Shown here in pieces: positions 47,178 through 54,851 of a stretch of 64,000 nucleotides of DNA. The first letter of the stretch is position 1; the number at the start of each line of letters is the position of its first letter. The notes below the pieces were generated by a model. It had not been told where the DNA came from, searched no databases, and was given only the letters and a program-made list of their open reading frames with translations. The position numbers were made by a program, and so were the translations under genes. Source of the DNA: Chryseobacterium sp. C-71 (GTDB taxonomy: Bacteria; Bacteroidota; Bacteroidia; Flavobacteriales; Weeksellaceae); assembly GCF_020911865.1 (NCBI RefSeq), contig NZ_CP087131.1:3534001-3598000 (forward strand), read 5' to 3'.

Positions 47178-47479
47178 TCAATCAAAAAATCTGTAATTAT
47201 GTTTAAAGATTCTAATAAATAAGGTCATTGCGAAATTAATTTCGTCCTGAAGGCCACCTTCAAACTTATAACCAGTTGTCATGATTCTGACATTGATATC
47301 TTTAGTGAAAGTTCGGGTCATTTTTGCAGTTCTTAATATTTTTTCTTTAATGAAATAATATCCAAAAGAATGTTCAGCTTTGAATCAATGCTTCTGAAAA
47401 GCACCAGATTCTTGAATGCTTGGTACAGATACCAGCATGTGATCAACTTTGAAACAATCAATGACTGTCTATAGCCAAA
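47178..47479 (-). pseudogene. Overlapping coding-like fragments, degenerate gene remnant
   Basis: Two minus-strand frames without good starts read like protein: FGYRQSLIVSKLITCWYLYQ and on to DIISLKKKY (47333-47479), and FKAEHSFGYYFIKEKILRTA and on to FIRIFKHNYRFFD (47178-47384). Their overlap suggests a frameshifted gene, perhaps of mobile-element origin. The family was not identified. Confidence 0.35.
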
Positions 47480-47513
47480 TCAGGCTTTAACTGAAAAATT
47501 AGTTAAAGCCTGA
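47480..47513 (-). terminator. Terminator-like hairpin after the DOMON gene
   Basis: Perfect 13-nt arms TCAGGCTTTAACT/AGTTAAAGCCTGA with an 8-nt loop, 26 bp downstream of the stop. The following T-run is weak. Confidence 0.65.
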
Positions 47514-47538
47514 TGGTATTTTAGATCGTAAATATAGC

Positions 47539-48285
47539 CTAATTTTTTATTAGCTTTTCTATAAACTGAGTTTTGTTATTTAAGTTTATTTCTATATAAT
47601 AAACACCATTTTTTAATTCTGAGATATTTATTCTATTCCCTTTTAATTTAATAGATTTTAACTTTCTTCCTGTCGATTCATAAATTTCAACAGACTGTAT
47701 TTTTTCAGGATTTTTGAAAGTAACTATATCTTTTGCAGGATTTGGATAAAAAATAATTTTGGCACTTTCTAAATCAATATCTTGTGTTCCTAATGTAGCT
47801 GTCATATTTAGGGATGCGTATCCTCTATTGGTACCACTATGTTGCGAGATTGTTGTAGAGCCACCTCTGGCAAAGAAAATATTTTTTACTCCAGCAGTAT
47901 TTGTGATCATTATATCACCTGTTCCTCCAGACAAAGACCTTGTTGCAATCACAGTTCTTATGCCGGAAGACGTGGTATTGCTTACCTCAGTCCAATCTTG
48001 TGAAGAGTCTGCAGACGGAAAGGCACCAATTCCGTTGAAGGAATAATCTCTGTTGGCAGTCGAGTTATAGATAAAACCGTCTGAGCCGGATGCCATACCA
48101 GCATTTCCGAAGCCAATTCCTAAGTAAGAATTGTCGGCACCTGTAAGTGTAAGTGTGACTAAGGAAGGTGTGGTGTCTAATTTTACGGTCATTCCCGTTG
48201 TTCCTAAATTGACGATGCCTGAACTGAATTGTGCCTGAGCAATTGTTGCTAAAGCTAAGCTTGCAGTTAGTAATATTTTTTTCAT
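47539..48285 (-). CDS. DOMON-like secreted protein with T9SS type A sorting tail
   Basis: 248 residues. A signal peptide ends IAQAQ. The middle (about 25-160) is an all-beta domain resembling DOMON (VTLTLTGADNSYLGIGFGNAGMASGSDGFIYN, QDWTEVSNTTSSGIRTVIATRSL), a fold that binds haem or sugars. The last 75 residues are a T9SS sorting domain (IIFYPNPAKDIVTFKN, GRKLKSIKLKGNRINISELKNGVYYIEIN). It is the last gene of an operon with a cytochrome and YceI, which makes a haem or redox role attractive but unproven. Confidence 0.8.
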   Translation of the reverse strand: MKKILLTASLALATIAQAQFSSGIVNLGTTGMTVKLDTTPSLVTLTLTGADNSYLGIGFGNAGMASGSDGFIYNSTANRDYSFNGIGAFPSADSSQDWTEVSNTTSSGIRTVIATRSLSGGTGDIMITNTAGVKNIFFARGGSTTISQHSGTNRGYASLNMTATLGTQDIDLESAKIIFYPNPAKDIVTFKNPEKIQSVEIYESTGRKLKSIKLKGNRINISELKNGVYYIEINLNNKTQFIEKLIKN

Positions 48286-48288
48286 AAA

Positions 48289-48816
48289 CTAATTTTTTAA
48301 AAGGTTAATAATTTCTTTGTTATCCGTTTTTAATGCATATTCGAAAGGGGATAGTCCCATTGAATCTTTGAGTTTTTTATCTGCTTTGTATTTTAGCAGC
48401 AGTTCGACCAATTCCTTATTTCCCGATTTTACTGCCCAAAATAAAGGCGTTGTACAGGTACTATCAGAAATATTTGGGTCTGCATTTTTATTCAGCAGAT
48501 GTTCTACCAGAGCTTTGTTGTAGCGGATAGAAAGTCCGGCTAAAGCAGTTCCTTCCTGGCTTTTGTAATTGAGGTCTTTCACATTATCTATCAAAAAGTT
48601 CGCGACCTCTGTGTTCCCTCTGTAACAAGCTAAAATCAAAGGAGAAAATCCGTTTTCATTGATTTGGTTGATGATATCAGGATTTTGTATCATTAATTCT
48701 TTTATTTCTGAAACCGTCCCGCTTCTTGCAACATCAAATACTGATTTTCCTCTTTCCTGGGCAGATATGAAAGAAAAACTACAAGTGAACAATACAAACA
48801 AAATTAATTTTCTCAT
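48289..48816 (-). CDS. Exported ankyrin-repeat protein
   Basis: 175 residues with a signal peptide ending ISAQ and four ankyrin repeats (NGFSPLILACYRGNTEVANFLI, CTTPLFWAVKSGNKELVELLL and others). Periplasmic ankyrin proteins are found beside catalases and cytochromes in several bacteria and may bind partner proteins. Its start overlaps the YceI stop by one base and its stop lies 3 bp before the DOMON gene. Confidence 0.85.
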   Translation of the reverse strand: MRKLILFVLFTCSFSFISAQERGKSVFDVARSGTVSEIKELMIQNPDIINQINENGFSPLILACYRGNTEVANFLIDNVKDLNYKSQEGTALAGLSIRYNKALVEHLLNKNADPNISDSTCTTPLFWAVKSGNKELVELLLKYKADKKLKDSMGLSPFEYALKTDNKEIINLLKN

Positions 48817-49358
48817 TATTTGATAAGTATATAATTGTATTCTACATTCACATTTTCAGCCACCTTTTTCATAACCATTTTAGGTATAGTGACTTTGAAA
48901 TCTCCTGTTTTGGCAATAAAAGCACCCTTCATATATATCTTTCCGTCCTGAGATGAGATCATTGCTGTTGAAGAAATATTTCTATCGACACCGTGAAAAT
49001 TCAATACGCCTTGAAGGGTAAATTTTTGTGGGTTTTCACTTAGTTTTGTTTTATCAAAATTCAAGATCTTACCTTTGAAGGTTGTTTTCGGATATTTTGT
49101 TGTTTCTGCATAGTTTTCATTGAAATGTTCTTCCATCAATTTTACTTTGAATTTAAAGTTTTTCACTAATGACAGTGAGGCTAAATCTCCGGTGTCAGCA
49201 TTTAGGATCACTGTATTGTTGCTATCTTGTGCAAAAACGTCTTCGACCATAGGCAACGACGCTTCAAAACTTACTTTGCCAATTTTAGAACTGTATTTTT
49301 GAGCTATGATCTGATTGCTGCACAAGAAGAAGATCATGATTAGAGTTAGATTTTTCAT
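48816..49358 (-). CDS. YceI-family periplasmic lipid-binding protein
   Basis: 180 residues with a signal peptide ending IIAQ, followed by the YceI lipocalin-like barrel: DLASLSLVKNFKFKVKLMEEHFNENYAETTKYPKTTFKGKI and LTLQGVLNFHGVDRNI-like strands. The family binds isoprenoids in the periplasm and often sits with cytochrome genes. It overlaps the ankyrin gene by one base; the cytochrome stop is 5 bp upstream. Confidence 0.9.
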   Translation of the reverse strand: MKNLTLIMIFFLCSNQIIAQKYSSKIGKVSFEASLPMVEDVFAQDSNNTVILNADTGDLASLSLVKNFKFKVKLMEEHFNENYAETTKYPKTTFKGKILNFDKTKLSENPQKFTLQGVLNFHGVDRNISSTAMISSQDGKIYMKGAFIAKTGDFKVTIPKMVMKKVAENVNVEYNYILIK

Positions 49359-49363
49359 ATCAT

Positions 49364-49705
49364 TTATTTTTCAATTAGACCGTCATTTTTCCACTTGACG
49401 ATAAGATTAATCTGATTCGATGACATTGAGCCACCCTGTGGCATTCTTAATGGATCGCCGTTGGGCCTTTGAATCCTGTTGATAATAATGTCAATATTAT
49501 CTTTTACTTCGTTATAATTACTTAATGGTTTAAAACTGGAAGAAGAGTGGCAGCTTATGCAGCTGTTTTCAATAATGGGCTTCACGTTAGTTTCATATCT
49601 TACCAAATCTGCAATTGGTGTATTGTCTGAGATTTCCTCGTATGTATTGCTTTCACAAGCTATAGCAAAAAGAAGGAATCCTGTTAAATAAATAGTTTTT
49701 CTCAT
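49364..49705 (-). CDS. Monohaem cytochrome c-like lipoprotein
   Basis: 113 residues from ATG 49705; an earlier start would lose the signal. Cys17 forms a lipobox (FAIACES). The haem motif CISCH is at residues 49-53 in VKPIIENSCISCHSSSSFKPLSNY, and the distal Met is probably in LRMPQGGSM. Such small membrane-attached cytochromes pass electrons at the cell envelope. It starts 1 bp after the DUF5777 stop, within the operon. Confidence 0.9.
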   Translation of the reverse strand: MRKTIYLTGFLLFAIACESNTYEEISDNTPIADLVRYETNVKPIIENSCISCHSSSSFKPLSNYNEVKDNIDIIINRIQRPNGDPLRMPQGGSMSSNQINLIVKWKNDGLIEK

Positions 49706-49706
49706 T

Positions 49707-50549
49707 TTAAAATACTCTATAAAGGTTAAAACCAAAGAAAATCTGTCCTTTTTCCCACTTTCCAGTTGCATTAGTCAGATAACCAATATCCGAATTCAGT
49801 TGAGAATTACTGAATAACAGCTGAAAAACATGTCCGCCTGTTTCTATATCCATACCCAGAGACAAAGGGTTTTTATAGAAACTGTGACTGTCAAAATTCA
49901 CGAAATACTCTGCGTTGATGGATACCCTTTTTGAAATTTTGTACCGTCCGCCTAATCCTGTTAAGAATTGATTTTGGTTTTCTATTGATGGATCGTACAG
50001 ATTTTTATGGACATAAGACGGCGTCAGTTGTAAGGAAAAATTCTCATTGAATCTCCTGGATATAAGTGCTTGCGTTAGATAAGAAAGCCTGTTGCCAAAC
50101 TTTAAATAGGGATAAGTCTCAGTATCCAGATCCGTATTTAGTGCCATAACATTGTATCCGACAAGATCTACCGGTACATTGTCATTTTGTTTTAGCAGTT
50201 TGTATTTTGCTCCAAACTCAAAAGTTTTCATGTTGGTTTCTCGGGATAAACTTAACGAGACCGCATCGGTCAATCCATAAATAACGCCGAGTTTTGTGGA
50301 AGCATCATCCAAACCAAAAAAGTTTTTGAATCCGGTACTCACATCTCCAAAGCGGTGTGCGATAACTACATACCATTCATTTTTTGCAGTAAGCTTGGTT
50401 GACTGGCCAGTGACAATTTGCAATGCCTTAAATGCCGGAGGATGGGAAGTTTCTGTTGTTGAGATTGTATCGATATCTTTCAGCAAATCTTCCTGAGAGT
50501 AACACAGGAGCGAAGAGATCATCGACACCAATATCAGTGTTTTTGTCAT
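49707..50549 (-). CDS. DUF5777-family beta-barrel protein
   Basis: 280 residues from ATG 50549 (a TTG at 50576 is an alternative). A signal peptide ends CYSQ. The remainder is a chain of amphipathic strands: KNEWYVVIAHRFGDVSTGFKNFFGLDDASTKLGVIYGLTDAVSLSLSR and GGHVFQLLFSNSQL, typical of DUF5777 barrels in Bacteroidota. These are found next to cytochrome c and YceI genes but their function is unknown. First gene of the operon, with a Crp-type operator 55 bp upstream. Confidence 0.85.
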   Translation of the reverse strand: MTKTLILVSMISSLLCYSQEDLLKDIDTISTTETSHPPAFKALQIVTGQSTKLTAKNEWYVVIAHRFGDVSTGFKNFFGLDDASTKLGVIYGLTDAVSLSLSRETNMKTFEFGAKYKLLKQNDNVPVDLVGYNVMALNTDLDTETYPYLKFGNRLSYLTQALISRRFNENFSLQLTPSYVHKNLYDPSIENQNQFLTGLGGRYKISKRVSINAEYFVNFDSHSFYKNPLSLGMDIETGGHVFQLLFSNSQLNSDIGYLTNATGKWEKGQIFFGFNLYRVF

Positions 50550-50573
50550 ATCTTTAAAATTATTTCTAGGTGG

Positions 50574-50619
50574 CAAACTTACTTCTAGTCAAAAAAAAAA
50601 CGCGGTGATATTTGTCACT
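50574..50619 (-). promoter_or_regulatory. Class II-type Crp/Fnr-dependent promoter of the DUF5777 operon
   Basis: The minus-strand -7 box TAAGTTTG (50574-50581) has no TTTG -33 element. Instead GTGACAAATATCAC (core 50605-50618, centre 50611.5) lies 30.5 bp upstream of the box, about -43 from the expected start. The same geometry is found at 51465-51510. Confidence 0.7.
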
Positions 50620-50622
50620 GCG
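50602..50622 (-). terminator. Terminator of the Crp/Fnr gene, overlapping the operon operator
   Basis: CGC(G)GTGA and TCAC(T)GCG arms, followed on the minus strand by ten T residues. The same inverted repeat is the operator of the downstream operon, so one sequence may serve both purposes. Confidence 0.65.
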
Positions 50623-50662
50623 CTCTTTTTATATCAATATTCACGATATAGATAATTTCTAT

Positions 50663-51298
50663 TTATTTTTCTTTTACAAATCCAATGCATTGATTTGATT
50701 GGGTTATGACACCTTCATTCTCAAACTTTTTCAATATTCTACTGACAACTTCTCTGGCAGTGCCAAGAATATTTGCAATTTCCTTATGTGATATCTTCAC
50801 CGGATCACCACCGTTTTCCTCAATTTTTGTATCAAGTAAATCGATAATCCGTTTGTCCAACTTATGAAAAACTGCCTGAGTGACCATTCTCATAATATCA
50901 GAGTATCGTTTATCATATTCTTTGAAGAAAAATTGATTAAGAGCAGGGTAATCTGAAAGCCATTGCAGGACTTTAGCAGTTGGCAGCAATAGTACTTCTG
51001 AAGACTGTTCGGCGCAAGCGTATATACGACTCTTCGCATCTGTGAAAATAGATGAGAAGGTCATTGTGCATGTTTCAAAAGGCTTGATATAATAATATAA
51101 AAGTTCTCTGTCATCATACAGCGAGTAAACTTTAACCGAACCTTTTAATAAGATAGGGATATAGGCGATTTTTTCTCCTTCAGCGATGATTTCTTGTCGT
51201 GCTGCTATGTTGGAATGTATCGAATACTCTTCCAGTTCCTCAAAAAAATCGTTCCCAACATATTCAAGCATTTTTCTAACATGTTCTTTATTTTTCAT
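50663..51298 (-). CDS. Crp/Fnr-family transcriptional regulator
   Basis: 211 residues. The N-terminal cyclic-nucleotide-binding-like barrel spans about residues 20-115 (IAARQEIIAEGEKIAYIPILLKGSVKVYSL). There is no N-terminal Cys cluster, so it is not a classical Fe-S Fnr. The C-terminal helix-turn-helix reads HKEIANILGTAREVVSRILKKFE; the R-E-x-x-S-R pattern keeps the Crp residues that read GTGA half-sites, matching the operators seen before this gene and the next operon. Confidence 0.92.
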   Translation of the reverse strand: MKNKEHVRKMLEYVGNDFFEELEEYSIHSNIAARQEIIAEGEKIAYIPILLKGSVKVYSLYDDRELLYYYIKPFETCTMTFSSIFTDAKSRIYACAEQSSEVLLLPTAKVLQWLSDYPALNQFFFKEYDKRYSDIMRMVTQAVFHKLDKRIIDLLDTKIEENGGDPVKISHKEIANILGTAREVVSRILKKFENEGVITQSNQCIGFVKEK

Positions 51299-51464
51299 AG
51301 ATAATACGGTAATTTATAACAAGTGTGAATTAATGTGATTTTAGTGGTCGTTGTGGAAAGTGTATTTTAATGACGTTAAATAACAACCCCATCTATTCAA
51401 AAAAAAATTTACTTTAATAGTAGCTTTTGTTTGTATAATCTATTAAAGTATTTTACATTTTTCG

Positions 51465-51510
51465 CAAATATAAAATTACTTTGTTTGATATATCTGTGAT
51501 ATTAGTCACA
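51465..51510 (-). promoter_or_regulatory. Autoregulatory promoter of the Crp/Fnr gene
   Basis: The perfect TGTGA-N6-TCACA palindrome (51495-51510, centre 51502.5) lies 30.5 bp upstream of a minus-strand TATATTTG box (51465-51472). The core differs by one base from the operator of the DUF5777 operon. Confidence 0.72.
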
Positions 51511-51680
51511 AATCCCTTCTAAACTGAAGTCTAATAATCCTGTCGATTTTGAATAAAAAGGTTAAAAATGTAATCAAAATCAGAGTTTATAGAATTGTCA
51601 AGACAGTATTTGAAAGATTTATTAAAATTTTTCATACTGATATTCAATAATTTTAACCTTTTGGTAAGTGGTTTACTTTT

Positions 51681-51721
51681 AGGTGGGTACTTGTTTAAAG
51701 GTGGGTGTGTGCATAGCTTTG
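51681..51721 (+). promoter_or_regulatory. Promoter of the NmrA-like gene with direct repeats
   Basis: The -7 box TAGCTTTG is at 51714-51721, with TTG at 51691-51693 near -33. AGGTGGGT occurs at 51681 and 51699, flanking the -33 region, and may bind a regulator. Confidence 0.5.
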
Positions 51722-51753
51722 TAAAAGTATTAATGTTATAAAACAATCTGAAT

Positions 51754-52650
51754 ATGAATATTTTAGTATTTGGAGCTACAGGCTCACAACAGTTTAATGT
51801 AATTGAAGAAGCAAAGAAAAAAGGTGCAGAGGTAATTGCTGCAACAAGCTCTGAAAAAAGTTTTGAAAAACTAGCCAAAGCAGGTGCAACACCGGTTGTG
51901 GCAAATTTAAGCGATGTTGAAAAAATAAATGAAATTACAAAAGGTGTAGATGCCATCGCGTTTTTAATTCCTGTTTCGTTACCCAATCCTTTTGATGGTC
52001 TGCAATATGCAAAAAATGTGATTGATGCGGCAAAAACAAATGGCGTAAAAAAAATAGTTTGGAATACAAGCGGCTGGTTGGAGTCTCAGAAAGTTGGGTC
52101 GCCTGTCGATGATGTTAAATTGGATGTTCAGGAATATTTAAAAAATAGTGGAGTAGATTATGTGATCATCGAACCAACTATCTATATGGAAAATATGATG
52201 GGTCCGTTCTGCGCACCTTTTATCAGCAACGAGAAAAAACTGGCTTATCCTACACCGGAGGCAATGCCAATCGGATGGATTGCTTCGAGAGATGTAAGTG
52301 CATTTGTAGTTGAAGCTATCTACAATGAGAGTTTAAAAGCCGATAATTTCAAAATCAGCGGTTTACAAAACTTAAAAGGTAATGAATTAGCTTCAGAGTT
52401 TTCTGACGGGGTAGGAGAAACTATTAGTTATTATCCGCAGAAGCCACAAGAGTTTGGTGAAATAATGAAACCAATGGTTGGAGAAGCAGGAGCGTCAAGT
52501 GTTGCTGCTTATTATGAAAACCTTCAGAATTCAAAAGAGTTCCCTTCAAAATTCAACCCTGAAATGAACGGTATTTTGGAAAAGCTTCCTGTTGAAATGA
52601 CTTCGTTATCACAGTGGGCAAGCGATAATAAAGATTTTTTTATTAAATAA
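51754..52650 (+). CDS. NmrA-like / SDR-family NAD(P)-binding protein
   Basis: 298 residues with an atypical SDR Rossmann start, MNILVFGATGSQQFNVIEEAKKKGAEVIAATS, and no YxxxK catalytic pair in its usual place; NTSGWLES occupies the region after strand 5. NmrA-like proteins bind NAD(P) and act as redox sensors or quinone/enone reductases. Two NTF2-like genes follow on the same strand, suggesting a small metabolic or stress operon. Confidence 0.85.
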   Translation: MNILVFGATGSQQFNVIEEAKKKGAEVIAATSSEKSFEKLAKAGATPVVANLSDVEKINEITKGVDAIAFLIPVSLPNPFDGLQYAKNVIDAAKTNGVKKIVWNTSGWLESQKVGSPVDDVKLDVQEYLKNSGVDYVIIEPTIYMENMMGPFCAPFISNEKKLAYPTPEAMPIGWIASRDVSAFVVEAIYNESLKADNFKISGLQNLKGNELASEFSDGVGETISYYPQKPQEFGEIMKPMVGEAGASSVAAYYENLQNSKEFPSKFNPEMNGILEKLPVEMTSLSQWASDNKDFFIK

Positions 52651-52660
52651 ATTAAATTGT

Positions 52661-53050
52661 ATGGAAGCAAAACAAGTTGTAGCAGCATATTTTGATGCAT
52701 TGGCAATAGGTGATTTAGAAAAGGCATTTTCAAATTTCACACCTGAAACGAAATGGTATCAGCCAGGAGACAATAAATTTTCCGGTTTAAAAAATAACCT
52801 GGGCGAGATTTTTCAAATGCTTGAAAGCATTATGAATGACACATCAGGAAATATGGTTGTGAAACCAGCAGGACCAATGCTGCAAAGCGGAGATTTGATA
52901 TCCGTTCCGGTTTGGTTTACGGCCAAAAAAGAAACAAAAGTGATGGATTTGGGCGGAATGGACTTATTTCAAGTCAAAGATGGAAAGATTGTTCACGTTT
53001 GGACATTCTCAGATGACCAGTCTCTAGATGATGATTTTTTTGGAAATTAA
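52661..53050 (+). CDS. NTF2-like (SnoaL-type) protein
   Basis: 129 residues of the cone-shaped NTF2-like fold: EAKQVVAAYFDALAIGDLEKAFSNFTPETKWYQPGDNKFSG, ending MDLFQVKDGKIVHVWTFSDDQSLDDDFFG. The W-Y-Q-P-G-x-x-x-F-x-G stretch is shared with the next gene, which is a paralogue. Family members bind or isomerise small molecules; the substrate is unknown. It starts 10 bp after the NmrA-like gene. Confidence 0.85.
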   Translation: MEAKQVVAAYFDALAIGDLEKAFSNFTPETKWYQPGDNKFSGLKNNLGEIFQMLESIMNDTSGNMVVKPAGPMLQSGDLISVPVWFTAKKETKVMDLGGMDLFQVKDGKIVHVWTFSDDQSLDDDFFGN

Positions 53051-53089
53051 AATGTGTAGATTAGTAATTGTATTTTAAAACCAGATATT

Positions 53090-53479
53090 ATGACAGCAAT
53101 AGAAGTAGTAACAGCTTATTCGCTAGCACTTTCCCAGGGAGATATCCCTACCGCATTTTCACATTTCAGTCCAGACGCGAAATGGCACCAACCAGGAAAC
53201 CATAAATTTGCTGGTACTAAAAAAGGCCTTGAAGAGATTGGCAAAATGCTCGGTGATATGATGGGCGAAACACAAGGCACATTGGTTATAAATCCTACCG
53301 GAGCTTTGATGGCTAACGGCGATTTAGTTTCATTTCCAGTACATTTTACTGGTACGATTGGCGACAGAAAAGTTGATATGAATGGCGTTGACTTGTTTGA
53401 AGTTGTCAATGAGAAAATTGTTCAGGTTTGGTTGTTTTCAGAAAACCAAGTTGCTGAAGACGAATTTTGGGGACAATAG
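53090..53479 (+). CDS. NTF2-like (SnoaL-type) protein, paralogue of preceding gene
   Basis: 129 residues, exactly the length of the previous gene product and alignable along it (ALSQGDIPTAFSHFSPDAKWHQPGNHKFAG; MNGVDLFEVVNEKIVQVWLFSENQVAEDEFWG). A tandem duplication is the simplest explanation. The pair may form a heteromer or act on related ligands. A terminator at 53505-53532 closes the operon. Confidence 0.85.
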   Translation: MTAIEVVTAYSLALSQGDIPTAFSHFSPDAKWHQPGNHKFAGTKKGLEEIGKMLGDMMGETQGTLVINPTGALMANGDLVSFPVHFTGTIGDRKVDMNGVDLFEVVNEKIVQVWLFSENQVAEDEFWGQ

Positions 53480-53504
53480 TTCCCAAAAAACGATGAAAAA
53501 AAAG

Positions 53505-53532
53505 GACGGTTAGTTTTAAAAACTATACCGTC
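53505..53532 (+). terminator. Terminator of the NmrA-NTF2 operon
   Basis: GACGGT pairs with ACCGTC, extended by AGTTTT/AAACT, followed by a T-run. Confidence 0.7.
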
Positions 53533-53711
53533 TTTTTTTATTGCAAATTTTGTTTGACCTAAATTTAAATTATCTTATTCATTTTTAATAGTATTGATGT
53601 TCCTCAGTGGAATCTTGAATGATCCATCGAAACTAAAAATTTAATTTCACACACCTACCAGTTACTTCTACAACTTGCACGCTCTGGTTAAATTAACTTA
53701 CTTTGCTTTTC

Positions 53712-53725
53712 ATACCAATTAGTAT
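53712..53725. promoter_or_regulatory. Candidate TetR operator, imperfect copy
   Basis: ATACCAATTAGTAT lies 5 bp before the TetR start codon and matches the core of the perfect palindrome at 54335-54358 with one change. Confidence 0.55.
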
Positions 53726-53729
53726 TTTT

Positions 53730-54320
53730 ATGTCAAAAGCATCCACAACACGCCATATTATTCTTGAAAAAGCATTTGAAATCATTTACACAAAAGGGTA
53801 TCAGACCACAAGTATTGATGAAATTATTGCGACGACCAATGTCACGAAAGGTGCATTTTATTATCACTTTAAAACAAAAGATGAAATGGGTCTGGCAATA
53901 ATCAATGAAATTTTAAAACCAACGATGCAGAATGATTTTGTGAAACCACTTCAAGATGCTGAAGACCCGATCTTGGAAATTTACGATATGACGAAAGCAT
54001 TGCTACTTGAAAATCCATTTTTAAAACTGGAATTTGGATGTCCGGCCGGAAATTTGACCCAAGAAATGACTCCTTGGAATGTAGAATTTGGGAAAGCACT
54101 TGCTGAACTTACTTTAGAATGGCAGCAAGCACTCCAAAATAGTATCTCGACAGCGCAAGAAAATGGAACCGTACGAGAAGACATCAATCCGATCCAAGTC
54201 GCCTATTTTATTATGTCCGGATATTGGGGTATTAGAAATTTCGGCAAAGTTTATAACAGTATTGACTGCTATCATTCTTACTTAAATGAGTTAAAAATCT
54301 ATCTTAATAATTTAAAATAA
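53730..54320 (+). CDS. TetR/AcrR-family regulator
   Basis: 196 residues from ATG 53730; a TTG at 53703 lies upstream of the operator and is not used. The helix-turn-helix is ILEKAFEIIYTKGYQTTSIDEIIATTNVTKGAFYYHFKTKDEMGLAII (about residues 9-56). The ligand domain contains NPFLKLEFGCPAGNLTQEMTPWN. It probably represses itself and the membrane-protein operon 72 bp downstream through the shared ATAC-AATT-GTAT palindromes. Confidence 0.9.
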   Translation: MSKASTTRHIILEKAFEIIYTKGYQTTSIDEIIATTNVTKGAFYYHFKTKDEMGLAIINEILKPTMQNDFVKPLQDAEDPILEIYDMTKALLLENPFLKLEFGCPAGNLTQEMTPWNVEFGKALAELTLEWQQALQNSISTAQENGTVREDINPIQVAYFIMSGYWGIRNFGKVYNSIDCYHSYLNELKIYLNNLK

Positions 54321-54334
54321 AATAATATCAAGTA

Positions 54335-54369
54335 AAAACATACTAATTAGTATGTTTTAAATATCTTTG
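54335..54369 (+). promoter_or_regulatory. Promoter with a perfect 24-bp palindromic operator
   Basis: The left arm AAAACATACTAA (54335-54346) is mirrored exactly to 54358. The -7 box TATCTTTG is at 54362-54369, so the operator covers the -33 region of the membrane-protein operon. Confidence 0.7.
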
Positions 54370-54391
54370 CATCGTTAAATAAAAAATTGCG

Positions 54392-54850
54392 ATGTTCGAA
54401 ACACTGACATTTTACCACTCCACCATACGTTGGCTTGTTTTAGCAAGCTTAGTTTACTCCATTTATCGGGCTTACAAAGGATATTTTTCCAATGCACCAT
54501 TTTCCAAAACTGATAATTACGTTCGGCATTGGACTGCAACTATTGCTCACATTCAGCTTATCTTTGCGATTGTAATTTATACGCAAAGTCCTATCATCAA
54601 ATATTTTTGGAACAATTTTGATGAAGCCATTACCAATTTAGACCTTGCATTTTTTGGCTTACTGCATATTATTTTAATGCTCACTGCAATTGTAATGATT
54701 ACTGTTGGTTCTGCATTATCAAAGAGAAGAACAACGGATAGAGAAAAATTCAAAACAATCTTGTTTTGGTTTTCGGTTTCACTTATCATCATTTTCATCG
54801 CCATTCCTTGGCCTTTTTCACCCTTCGCAAACAGACCTTATTTTAGATAA
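54392..54850 (+). CDS. Four-helix membrane protein
   Basis: 152 residues with four hydrophobic helices (about 10-26, 47-64, 84-106, 121-143). Histidines occur near or in the helices (YHSTIRW, RHWTATIAHIQ, FGLLHIILM), so a cytochrome b-like or quinone-reactive role is possible but not shown. It is the first gene of an operon with a DUF3817 protein and a rhodanese, probably under TetR control. Confidence 0.7.
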   Translation: MFETLTFYHSTIRWLVLASLVYSIYRAYKGYFSNAPFSKTDNYVRHWTATIAHIQLIFAIVIYTQSPIIKYFWNNFDEAITNLDLAFFGLLHIILMLTAIVMITVGSALSKRRTTDREKFKTILFWFSVSLIIIFIAIPWPFSPFANRPYFR

Positions 54851-54851
54851 A

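Larger units (their letters stand above)
46882..47538. other. 657-bp gap at the right end of the island
   Basis: It holds a hairpin (47049-47073), the second 73-bp direct repeat (47082-47154), overlapping coding-like fragments on the minus strand (47178-47479) and the terminator of the DOMON gene (47480-47513). No intact gene was recognised. Confidence 0.6.
51299..51753. other. 455-bp intergenic region with two divergent promoters
   Basis: It contains the regulator's own promoter and operator (51465-51510) and the promoter of the NmrA-like gene (51681-51721). The rest is AT-rich with no gene seen; the regulator would have a leader of about 160 nt. Confidence 0.6.

Noticed and set aside
48417..48428. 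TTATTTCCCGAT, a 12-base match (reverse strand) to the mnmE tail, as a possible attR
   Set aside because: The match stops after 12 bases, lies inside the intact ankyrin gene and encodes ordinary repeat sequence, so it is probably chance.
48289..48816. Ankyrin gene as cargo of the island
   Set aside because: It is embedded in a tightly packed operon with the cytochrome and YceI genes and follows chromosomal-style regulation, so it belongs to the flank.
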